The translations under genes and the position numbers were made by a program. Shown here one piece after another: positions 54,009 through 63,499 of a stretch of 64,000 nt of DNA. The notes beneath the pieces are model-generated. The model was not told where the DNA came from. It did not search any database and saw nothing but the letters and a program-made list of their open reading frames with translations. The DNA is from Phytophthora colocasiae (lineage: Eukaryota; Oomycota; Peronosporomycetes; Peronosporales; Peronosporaceae). The stretch's first letter is position 1. Each line of letters opens with the position of its first letter. The stretch is taken from positions 806,001 to 870,000 of the forward strand of contig JAGKQI010000052.1 of the NCBI GenBank assembly GCA_018806915.1, given 5' to 3'.

Positions 54009-54803
54009 ATGGCCGACTCCCTCCCTGTGACGATCCTCCGTGTATGTGCATCGTTGGCTGCATGCGCCTTGTTTGCAAGTCTTTTACCGGATATTCGCGT
54101 CGTGTATCGACAAAAAAACACAGCAAGTATGCCCAGTGCTCTACTAGTGTTGTCAATGGTGGGGAACTGTGTGGCGTGGGGGTTATACGGACTACTGATC
54201 GAAGACTACTTCCCTCTGGTGGCTACAAATATTGTGGGGGTCATTTTTTCGTTGTTCTACTTGGTAGTGTACTACCGGTATGAGACTCATAAAGGTAGTT
54301 TACTACTGGAGATCCTAGCGACGACACTGGTCCTCGTTGGACTTGTGTTGTACCCGTTTGTAGCGGCGTCTGAAGGTATTAAACAGGAAACGATACAGAA
54401 TATTGTCGGCTTTGTGACTGTAGCCATCTCTGCCGTCATGTTTGGGTCGCCGTTGGTTCTCGTAAAGCGAGTGATTCAAGAACGCAACATAGAGCTTCTC
54501 CCCCTCACGATGATCGTTGCAGGTGCGGTGAATTGTGTTCTGTGGCTCGCGTACGGTTTGTTGCTGGAAGACTCGTTCGTTATTGTCCCAAATGCAGCCA
54601 ATTTGCTTCTGGGCGTCGTTCAACTTGGACTGTTCTGTATTTTCCCGCGTGGGAGGAGCTACGACACTGTGAACGCGACTACTCCGATCTCAAAGACGAA
54701 AAGAACAGCGAAGAAAGACGGAACGAGCACAACTGACGTAGAGACCGAGGATGAACTGACGACAGACACGGAAGCTGAGAAGAGCGTTGACTCTCAGGTT
54801 TGA
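54009..54803 (+). CDS. SWEET sugar transporter
   Basis: Intronless, 264 residues. Two MtN3/saliva triple-helix bundles joined by one linker helix make seven TM segments. Motifs in the first bundle: LPDIRVVYRQKNTASMPSA and NCVAWGLYGLLIEDYF..VATN; in the second: FGSPLVLVKRVIQERNIELL then NCVLWLAYGLLLEDSFVIVPNAA. These match the Pro and Trp-Asn positions of SWEET uniporters for hexoses or sucrose. The C-terminal 55 residues are hydrophilic, Thr/Glu/Asp-rich and cytosolic. Plasma membrane is likely; sugar not predictable. It starts 131 bp after the third elicitor, same strand. Intact. Confidence 0.94.
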   Translation: MADSLPVTILRVCASLAACALFASLLPDIRVVYRQKNTASMPSALLVLSMVGNCVAWGLYGLLIEDYFPLVATNIVGVIFSLFYLVVYYRYETHKGSLLLEILATTLVLVGLVLYPFVAASEGIKQETIQNIVGFVTVAISAVMFGSPLVLVKRVIQERNIELLPLTMIVAGAVNCVLWLAYGLLLEDSFVIVPNAANLLLGVVQLGLFCIFPRGRSYDTVNATTPISKTKRTAKKDGTSTTDVETEDELTTDTEAEKSVDSQV

Positions 54804-55927
54804 AGGGTTCCTGTTGAAATCGAATGTACCATAAGGAGACAGTTGTGTTTTCCTGCATGAAGAAGTCGTTAAAAAAGACGGTTAACCTGTTGCTGAAATT
54901 CCACATGCCATGTTATGAATTGGCTTGTACTGGTTGTACTGGAGTGATGCGGGCTAGTCGACACGGTTCCGAGGGCTACATTGAGTGCAATTGATTGGGA
55001 GACTTGAACCATCACTGGGAACTACTTGTCAAAGACTTGAAGGAATTGCGAATGAGCTGAAGCATCTACAACTTCTTCCATTGTCCGTTCTAAAGGGATT
55101 ACATGAAGAACAGAGTCTCGAAGTTGTGAAGAGCAGACGGAAATGCTGAACGAAATTGTCCACAGGCTGACACGAACAGCTTGAGAAACGTTGGCGACCT
55201 ACGGAGTGGGAAGACGTTGAGGTTGTTGAGGTTTCACATGCCATTTGGAGACGCCCAAACTTTGCTGGTTGGTTTGAGATAATACATACGTCCCTGATAT
55301 CGCTGATATCGTCCACACAGATTGATCTCCAGCATGCTGGCGATAGGATTTTAGTTAGCAAAACGCGAAGCCTCGATCAATATTACTTTGAAGTAATCTA
55401 GGTAGCCTTCAGTAAGACGGAGGAGCTGAACGAGGTTTTCTACAGACTGACACGAACAGCTTTGAGAAACATTGGCAACTTTCAAAGTGTGAAGGTGCGT
55501 GTATGCTAGATATATCATGTCGAGAGCAGCTCTGGCACGATTGTGAGTGTAGGTGGAATATCTTAGCCCTGACCACGTAGGATACATCGAAAATGAGGAG
55601 TTAAAACTTCAGGAGTAAGTGGTTCGAAACTGCAGGGATTTCATTGAAAATGAATCACAACGTCTCATAATTTCCACGACCATCAGACACAATGTACGCC
55701 AGTTGGCAAGTCAGTGATGAAGGTACTTGAGTTCAGTTTACCTGCTGGTAGTGGCTTTGCGGCGGGTTCATGATCGGATTTCGCTCCGGATAGTTCGTTT
55801 TATCGTCAACTTTGGTGGTCGCTCTGGAAAATAACACTCACACTGTCTATGATGAATTATCTATGTAGATCTCTATGTAGATTAAAAAAATATCGGGTCT
55901 GATTCAACTCTCCGCAGTGGTGGAAAT
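54804..55927. other. 1.1-kb intergenic region with a diverged direct repeat
   Basis: No intact gene. Two copies of a roughly 60-bp segment occur at about 55139-55200 and 55416-55479 (both contain CTGACACGAACAGCTT and GAGAAAC.TTGGC). On the plus strand one reads LNEVFYRLTRTALRNIGN, possibly a coding relic. Family unknown. Confidence 0.5.
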
Positions 55928-56339
55928 TGAGAGTATAGCGAACGAGGCTTGATAGTGAAGTGAGTAGGAGGAAGTAAATCCAAAAGTGAGTTTATTGAGT
56001 TAGCCCGCATTCACTAATCTACCCTTGCTCTCCTTGAGCTCCCCTTGTAGACCTTTGTGAAACGGGAACGCTTGATGTAACGGGAACGCCTTGTGAAACG
56101 GGAACGCTTGATGTAACGGGAACGATTGATGTAACGGGAACGATTTGTGCACATCTTGAGATCAGCAAATTGAAGTTCTCGTCCAATCAGAATAGTGTAT
56201 CCAAGGTAGACCGCCAATCGTATTGCAGCATCCACGCGTCTTCCACTGTTGTCCTCACTTGGCACGCGGTGTGCGCGTGAAAGCTGCGTGCTTCGAGGTA
56301 GGGACCCAGTATAGGAGACGGCGAAGTGCAATCTCAACA
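55928..56339 (-). repeat. 3' LTR of copia element 1
   Basis: 412 bp, TGTTGAGATTGC...ACTCTCA on the minus strand. Contains five tandem copies of a motif around CGTTCCCGTTACATCAA and an open frame of about 107 codons. Confidence 0.93.
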
Positions 56340-56345
56340 CCCCAC

Positions 56346-59300
56346 TCAATTCGACGTCTCGAACTTGGGAATGACGTTGCTGCGTTCCATCAAGTAGCAC
56401 AACGTCTTGGAAGAGAGGCCCGGTCAAGTAGTCCGCTAGTTGGTTCTTAGACTCCTGGTAGGTCAGCTCAACCTCGCCACTGGCAATCTTCTCTCGGATG
56501 AAATGGTAGCGAATGTCGATGTGCTTGGTGCGAGCTTGATAACCGACATTCTTCGCCAAAGCCATGGCACCCTGGTTGTCCTCGTAGATCACCGTAGGGT
56601 CCACTTGCTTTGCACCAATGTCCTTGAGTAGTCGACGCAGCCATACTACTTCTTTGATGCACTCACTCAGAGCCATGTACTCTGCCTCAGTAGAACTCAG
56701 TGCGACCGTCTTCTGGAACGTCGAACGCCACACCACCGGAGCACCACACATCATGAGCATCATTCCGCTCACTGAGCGTCTGTCGTCACGGTTACCGGCC
56801 CAGTCAGCATCCGAGTAAGCCGTCATCTCAGTTCCCAGTAGGCCATCGTACATGATACCCACTTCCTTGGTCTTCAGCAGGTAGCGCACCACCTTGATTC
56901 CCGCATTCCAATGCGCCTCACCTGGGTTTTCCAGGAAGCGACTCAACTTGGCAACAGCAACCGCAATGTCAGGTCGTGTTCCGCATGTCAGATACATGAG
57001 GCTACCGATGAGCGATCGGTAGGGCCTTGACTTCATCTTGTCCTTGTACTCCTCTGTCTGCGTGCCGTCGTCCTTGGTCAAGTGAAGACTTGGATCCAGT
57101 GGCATCAGGCTTGGCTTCGCGTTTTCTTGACCGAATTTCTTGATGATCGACTCTGTATATGCGCGTTGAGAGATGGCCAATGTTTTATTGTCCATATCGT
57201 AGTCGATCTCAATCCCGAGAATAAATCGAGCGCGTCCGAGGTCCTTGATCCGGAATTTGTCCGCGATGCCAGCCTTCACTGACGCGATGACACCCTTGTC
57301 CTTTGAAGCAATCAGCATGTCGTCGACGTAAAGACACACGATACATTCATCGTCACTATCACCTCGGGTGTATACACAGGGATCAGCATCAGCCGCCTTG
57401 AAACCCATGTCTTTTAAGTGACCATCGATCGTCTCGTTCCAAACACGAGATGCTTGCTTCAGGCCATACAAACTTTGCAGGAGTAGGCAGACGACGTCTT
57501 CTTCACCTTCAGCATCGGCCATCGTCAGGAGCTCACGCAGACCTTCAGGCAATTCCATGTAAATTTCTTCGTCGAGCTTTCCATACAGGAACGCCGTATC
57601 CACGTCGCATTGCTCGATCTCAAATCCTTCAGCACAGCACTTAGCCAGCACAGCACGGATCGAGTTCAGGTATGCCACTGGCGCGTACGTCTCTTCATAG
57701 TCAATCCCGTGACGCTGAGAGTACCCCTTGGCGACGAGACGAGCCTTGTGCCGGGTCACTTCTCCTTTCTCGTTGCGCTTCAACGCGAACACCCACCGAC
57801 ATCCGATCGGGCGCTGGTGAGCCGGTCTTGGTACCAGCTTCCATGTCTTGTTTGCAGTAAGTGACTCCAATTCACTTGCAATTGCCTTCTTCCATTCATC
57901 GCTGTCCTCGCCTGACGTCGCCTCTGTATACGTCTTGGGGACTTCCTCCGATGCAGCCATAGCTTGGCCACCTTCAAGTGCGAGCAGTTCGCCACTTGGT
58001 TTAACCCTTTCTTGTGTCATCTTCTGACGCTTGGTCCCCGTGGTTGACGGCAGGATAATCTGCTTCTTGGTTGCGCCAGCCTCTTCAGGATCGTCAATTT
58101 CGTCGATGTTACGAGTACGCGAACGAGTAATCATGGGATGGGTGGACTCGTAAGGGATGATTTGACTGTTCACGTCACGTTGAAGTGGAATGACGTCAGC
58201 ACCTTCAACAACGACCGGAACAATCTCCATTGAACCCTTGGACGGTTGTCCACTCATGACAGGCACGTTGGTTGCTGGTTCATCTTCATCCTGTACCATG
58301 AGGTGCTGGGGATTGATCGTTTCGATGAACTTCACAGTGAGAACGATTTGCACCTTACCCGTTGACACATTGAGGACTCGGTAGCCCTTCACACCATCCT
58401 CGTATCCAAGGAAACGACATTTGAACGCTTTGGCATCCAACTTGCGACGCTTCTCGTCGGGGATGTGAGCGTAGCCAAGAGCACCAAACACCTTGACGTT
58501 CCTGAGCTGTGGCTTCGATTTGTGCACAATCTCGAACGGTGTCTTCACAGTCACCGAGTTGGGGATCCGATTGATGATCCACGCAGCAGTGTTGACCGCC
58601 TCGACCCACCACTTCTTGTTGACGCTCTCATGGTAGAGCAGACAACGAGCCATCTCCACGAGGCTCCGGTTCATGCGCTCAGCCAGACCGTTCTGCTGAG
58701 GCGTGTATGGCACCGTCTTCTCATGCTTGATGCCATGCTGGTTGAGGAACGCCTTGAACTGGCGACCGGTGTATTCACCACCATTGTCCGAACGCAGACG
58801 CTTGATACTCTTGCCCGTAGCGTTCTCCATCGCTGCCTTGTAGATTTTGAGCTTGGACAGCACCTCCGACTTCGCTTTCATGAAGTGGACGGTCACGTGA
58901 CGTGAGTAGTCGTCAATGAATGTCACAACGTACGTGCAACCACCAGGTGTCCTCGTCTGCATCGGACCCATCACGTCCGTATGCACCAGTTCAAGCACAC
59001 CTGTACTCTTGACGACCTTCTCCGGATGCCTTGGATAGTCGTCAGCTTTCATCTTGCCCATGCAGCAGCCAGCGCATACGTCGTCCCCAGGGACTCCTCC
59101 CGTAATGCGAGGCACTCCTTCTGACATGGTAAGTAGTTTCTCATAACGCTTGAACGGGATGTGGCCGAGTCGGGCGTGCACAACAGCCCATGGCTCCTTA
59201 CGAGTGGTCGTTGCAGCATGACACACCTCGTCCCCCACTGTCTTCAGCTTGTAGACATTTCCACAGCGCTTAGCTTCCATCACAGTAGCGTCCCCGTAGC

Positions 59301-60354
59301 GAAAGGTACACTTGTCCTTGCTGAACTGGGCGACGACTCCTTTCTCGGCCAGCTTCGACACCGAGATGAGGCTTCCTTCAACTTCTGGGATGTACAGGAC
59401 ATCCGACAGCTTGACAGACTTCCCGTCCATCAGCTTCAACCCGACGGTGCCCTTTGCAACTGCGTCGATTTTCGAGCCATCCGCGATCGTGATGCGGACT
59501 GGCGTCTTCAGCTCCTTCATGGACACAAACTTGTCCCGGACGCTGGTCATGTGCGAACTTGCATCAGAGTCGACGAGCCATTCACTCTTGGTCATCGCAC
59601 TCGTAGCCATGAACGAGAAGTCGTCGGACGCTTCCTCTTGCGCAGCTTGCCCTCGTTCTTGGTCGGCTTTCTTCTTGCGGCACTCGAACTCTCGGTGCCC
59701 TTGCTTCTGCAGTAGAAACACTTGCCGTTGAAGCGACGCTTGCCCCGAAGTCCTTCTTCTTCGTAGCGAACGCCCTTCCTTGAGCCGATGACGATTCATC
59801 CGAAGCTTGAACACCAGAGAGAGCTTGAATCGCGTAGGCCAGCGACACGTTTGGCGTATTCTCGAGGACAGTACATATCATCTTGTACTCGTCCGTCAGA
59901 CTGCCAAGGAGCAACACGAGCTGGCGAGTCTCATCCAGAGTCTCACCGATCGTCTCCATCTGGAGTGACGATCTCCTTGAACTGATCGACGTGGGAAGCG
60001 AACTTGGTCCTGGCTCCATCTTGAAGTTGTTCAACTTCTTGGTGACGAGAAGCCGGTTCTTGAGCGTCTTCTTGTTGAAGTGCTCCTCGAGCATCGTCCA
60101 CGCCTCAGCGGCAGTCAGTGCTCCACGGACGTAGACTTGGTACGTGAGACTCACGTCTCCAGCGATAACACCAAGTGCCTTCAGATCGTTGGTCTTCCAT
60201 TCCGCCGTGGAGCGATCACTCACTTGGTCGAACTCGGGCTTGATGATCTGCGGTAGCAGTCCTTCCGAGCGAGCTTCATCCGCATGTTGAACTCCCAGTG
60301 GAAGTAGTTGTCTTCCACGAGCTTGTCGATGTTTTCGGCGTAGCTTGGGCTCAT
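56346..60354 (-). pseudogene. copia gag-pol of element 1, inactivated
   Basis: Gag starts at 60354 (MSPSYAENIDKLVEDNYFHW). Single-base losses in G runs (about 60270, 59745) and further indels break gag and the CCHC knuckle region compared with element 2. From about 59630 the pol frame is open to the LTR. Protease reads VDSDASSHM where element 2 has VDSGASSHM, a Gly-to-Asp change next to the catalytic Asp. Integrase shows HARLGH / CAGCCMG and the acidic residues in HTDVMGP, SDNGGEY and NGLAERMN. Reverse transcriptase has CLYVDDMLIAS. RNase H has SDADWAGN and SSTEAEYMALSE. A 2-bp deletion at about 56421 alters the last 15 residues and makes the frame run into the LTR. Confidence 0.9.
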
Positions 60355-60361
60355 AACCAAT

Positions 60362-60773
60362 TGAGAGTATAGCGAACGAGGCTTGATAGTGAAGTGAGTA
60401 GGAGGAAGTAAATCCAAAAGTGAGTTTATTGAGTTAGCCCGCATTCACTAATCTACCCTTGCTCTCCTTGAGCTCCCCTTGTAGACCTTTGTGAAACGGG
60501 AACGCTTGATGTAACGGGAACGCCTTGTGAAACGGGAACGCTTGATGTAACGGGAACGATTGATGTAACGGGAACGATTTGTGCACATCTTGAGATCAGC
60601 AAATTGAAGTTCTCGTCCAATCAGAATAGTGTATCCAAGGTAGACCGCCAATCGTATTGCAGCATCCACGCGTCTTCCACTGTTGTCCTCACTTGGCACG
60701 CGTTGTGCGCGTGAAAGCTGCGTGCTTCGAGGTAGGGACCCAGTATAGGAGACGGCGAAGTGCAATCTCAACA
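60362..60773 (-). repeat. 5' LTR of copia element 1
   Basis: 412 bp, matches 55928-56339 apart from one base seen. Lies about 330 bp upstream of the RxLR start codon. Confidence 0.93.
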
Positions 60774-61104
60774 GAATAACCAGTTAATCAACTTCAATTT
60801 CCGATCGTAATAAAAAGATAGGGTTGTCATTCTCTCTACATGTTATGTCGGTCGTAATCAAAAACGAAAACTTGGCGATTAATTTTCCGTTCTCAGTATC
60901 GAGTCAACGATGAAGAAAGCAAACTGGATCATATTTTGTGATCACGACCACTGTGCACGAGAACGCTCTAATGCTAGGATCAAACTAAGCTATCAAACAA
61001 GCCACGCCCTCATGAGCCAGGAGAAATTAGAATTACGAATTAAACCCACTTCGCAATTTGCCTTACAAGTACCAACCTCCTCTCCAAGACCCTCCCAAGA
61101 AACC
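60774..61104. promoter_or_regulatory. upstream region of the RxLR effector gene
   Basis: 331 bp of non-repeat DNA between element 1 and the effector ATG. It presumably holds the effector promoter; no specific site is claimed. Confidence 0.45.
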
Positions 61105-61605
61105 ATGCGTCTAAGTTTCATTCTCCTCGTGGCAGCCGCTTTTGTCGCCAGCCTGGATTTCACTGCAGCCAATGATGCGAGTGTTGTGAATGCCGTGAGG
61201 GGATCAACCAACCTTCAGGAGGATATTGGAAATACTCGTTCTCTGAGGGTTCATAAGGAAGACGATGACCTCTTTGACGTGTTAAGATTGCACTTCGCCG
61301 TCTCCTATACTGGGTCCCTACCTCGAAGCACGCAGCTTTCACGCGCACACCGCGTGCCAAGTGAGGACAACAGTGGAAGACGCGTGGATGCTGCAATACG
61401 ATTGGCGGTCTACCTTGGATACACTATTCTGATTGGACGAGAACTTCAATTTGCTGATCTCAAGATGTGCACAAATCGTTCCCGTTACATCAATCGTTCC
61501 CGTTACATCAAGCGTTCCCGTTTCACAAGGCGTTCCCGTTACATCAAGCGTTCCCGTTTCACAAAGGTCTACAAGGGGAGCTCAAGGAGAGCAAGGGTAG
61601 ATTAG
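61105..61605 (+). CDS. RxLR effector start fused to LTR-encoded tail
   Basis: The ATG at 61105 opens a signal peptide (MRLSFILLVAAAFVASLDF). RSLR follows at residues 45-48, then the acidic stretch HKEDDD without a clear EER. This is the standard layout of a host-translocated Phytophthora RxLR effector. At residue 59 (61280) the sequence enters the 5' LTR of copia element 2. The frame stays open through the LTR to 61605, adding about 107 residues with basic repeats (NRSRYIKRSRF type). The native effector domain is gone. The product, if made, is a 166-residue chimera; otherwise it is a disrupted effector. The frame upstream of 61105 is open to 60910 but lacks a secretion signal, so 61105 is the right start. 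Confidence 0.8.
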   Translation: MRLSFILLVAAAFVASLDFTAANDASVVNAVRGSTNLQEDIGNTRSLRVHKEDDDLFDVLRLHFAVSYTGSLPRSTQLSRAHRVPSEDNSGRRVDAAIRLAVYLGYTILIGRELQFADLKMCTNRSRYINRSRYIKRSRFTRRSRYIKRSRFTKVYKGSSRRARVD

Positions 61606-61691
61606 TGAATGCGGGCTAACTCAATAAACTCACTTTTGGATTTACTTCCTCCTACTCACTTCACTATCAAGCCTCGTTCGCTATACTCTCA
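61280..61691 (+). repeat. 5' LTR of copia element 2
   Basis: 412 bp, nearly identical to the element 1 LTRs (for example TGTTAAG instead of TGTTGAG at its start). Confidence 0.93.
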
Positions 61692-61698
61692 ATTGGTT

Positions 61699-63076
61699 AT
61701 GAGCCCAAGCTACGCCGAAAACATCGACAAGCTCGTGGAAGACAACTACTTCCACTGGGAGTTCAACATGCGGATGAAGCTCGCTCGGAAGGGACTGCTA
61801 CCGCAGATCATCAAGCCCGAGTTCGACCAAGTGAGTGATCGCTCCACGGCGGAATGGAAGACCAACGATCTGAAGGCACTTGGTGTTATCGCTGGAGACG
61901 TGAGTCTCACGTACCAAGTCTACGTCCGTGGAGCACTGACTGCCGCTGAGGCGTGGACGATGCTCGAGGAGCACTTCAACAAGAAGACGCTCAAGAACCG
62001 GCTTCTCGTCACCAAGAAGTTGAACAACTTCAAGATGGAGCCTGACCAAGTTCGCTTCCCACGTCGATCAGTTCAAGGAGATCGTCCTCCAGATGGAGAC
62101 GATCGGTGAGACTCTGGATGAGACTCGCCAGCTCGTGTTGCTCCTTGGCAGTCTGACGGACGAGTACAAGATGATATGTACTGTCCTCGAGAATACGCCA
62201 AACGTGTCGCTGGCCTACGCGATTCAAGCTCTCTCTGGTGTTCAAGCTTCGGATGAATCGTCATCGGCTCAAGGGAAGGCTTTCGCTACGAAGAAGAAGG
62301 ACTTCGGGGGCAAGCGTCGCTTCAACGGCAAGTGTTTCTACTGCAAGAAGCAAGGGCACCGAGAGTTCGAGTGCCGCAAGAAGAAAGCCGACCAAGAACG
62401 AGGGCAAGCTGCGCAAGAGGAAGCGTCCGACGACTTCTCGTTCATGGCTACGAGTGCGATGACCAAGAGTGAATGGCTCGTCGACTCTGGTGCAAGTTCG
62501 CACATGACCAGCGTCCGGGACAAGTTTGTGTCCATGAAGGAGCTGAAGACGCCAGTCCGCATCACGATCGCGGATGGCTCGAAAATCGACGCAGTTGCAA
62601 AGGGCACCGTCGGGTTGAAGCTGATGGACGGGAAGTCTGTCAAGCTGTCGGATGTCCTGTACATCCCAGAAGTTGAAGGAAGCCTCATCTCGGTGTCGAA
62701 GCTGGCCGAGAAAGGAGTCGTCGCCCAGTTCAGCAAGGACAAGTGTACCTTTCGCTACGGGAACGCTACTGTGATGGAAGCTAAGCGCTGTGGAAATGTC
62801 TACAAGCTGAAGACAGTGGGGGACGAGGTGTGTCATGCTGCAACGACCACTCGTAAGGAGCCATGGGCTGTTGTGCACGCCCGACTCGGCCACATCCCGT
62901 TCAAGCGTTATGAGAAACTACTTACCATGTCAGAAGGAGTGCCTCGCATTACGGGTGGAGTCCCTGGGGACGACGTATGCGCTGGCTGCTGCATGGGCAA
63001 GATGAAAGCTGACGACTATCCAAGGCATCCGGACAAGGTCGTCAAGAGTACAGGTGTGCTTGAACTGGTGCATACG
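61699..63076 (+). pseudogene. copia gag-protease-integrase fragment of element 2
   Basis: Gag (MSPSYAENIDKLVEDNYFHW) is open from 61699 to about 62045, then shifts frame at 'GAGCCTGACCAAG' and continues from about 62050 to the end. Intact pieces: gag helices, CCHC knuckle CFYCKKQGHREFEC, protease VDSGASSHM with normal Gly, and the integrase zinc site HARLGH / CAGCCMG. Truncated before the integrase catalytic core. Confidence 0.88.
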
Positions 63077-63079
63077 AAT

Positions 63080-63492
63080 TGAGAGTATAGCGAATCGAGG
63101 CTTGATAGTGAAGTGAGTAGGAGGTAGTAAATCCAAAAGTGAGTTTTTTGAGTTAGCCCGCATTCACTAATCTACCCTTGCTCTCCTTGAGCTCCCCTTG
63201 TAGACCTTTGTGAAACGGGAACGCTTGATGTAACGGGAACGCCTTGTGAAACGGGAACGCTTGATGTAACGGGAACGATTGATGTAACGGGAACGATTTG
63301 TGCACATCTTGAGATCAGCAAATTGAAGTTCTCGTCCAATCAGAATAGTGTATCCAAGGTAGACCGCCAATCGTATTGCAGCATCCACGCGTCTTCCACT
63401 GTTGTCCTCACTTGGCACGCGGTGTGCGCGTGAAAGCTGCGTGCTTCGAGGTAAGGACCCAGTATAGGAGACGGCGAAGTGCAATCTCAACA
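63080..63492 (-). repeat. 3' LTR of copia element 3
   Basis: 413 bp, more diverged than the other copies (GAATCGAGG, GAGGTAGTAAA, GAGTTTTTTGAG, GGTAAGGACC), so probably a somewhat older or different lineage. Confidence 0.92.
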
Positions 63493-63499
63493 CCCCCAC

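Larger units (their letters stand above)
55928..60773 (-). mobile_element. Ty1/copia LTR retrotransposon 1, nearly complete
   Basis: 4.85-kb element in minus orientation. Both LTRs are 412 bp and I found a single difference between them (G/T near 60702), so the insertion is young. The start of the internal region (TTGGTTATGAGCCC on the minus strand) resembles an initiator-tRNA primer site, and a purine run (GAGTGGGG) precedes the 3' LTR. Gag-pol order is gag, zinc knuckle, protease, integrase, reverse transcriptase, RNase H, which is copia-type. Flanking five-base sequences (GTGGA or GAAAT, versus GAATA) do not match, so no target duplication is evident. Confidence 0.93.
61280..63076 (+). mobile_element. 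Ty1/copia element 2, truncated
   Basis: Plus-strand relative of element 1 inserted in the RxLR gene. Contains the 5' LTR (61280-61691), then gag from ATG 61699, the zinc knuckle, protease and the start of integrase. It ends abruptly after 'GVLELVHT' at about 63076, where the LTR of element 3 begins in the opposite orientation. No 3' LTR is in the window. Confidence 0.92.

Noticed and set aside
60448..60771. Independent basic-protein gene in the LTR
   Set aside because: It is the LTR itself and recurs in every copy; kept as an observation on the LTR, not as a host gene.
55920..60780. Five-base target duplication around copia element 1
   Set aside because: GAAAT and GAATA are similar but not equal, and alternative LTR ends do not give a match.
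60910..61104. Longer N-terminus for the RxLR gene
   Set aside because: The upstream 65 codons lack a signal peptide, which begins exactly at the ATG 61105.
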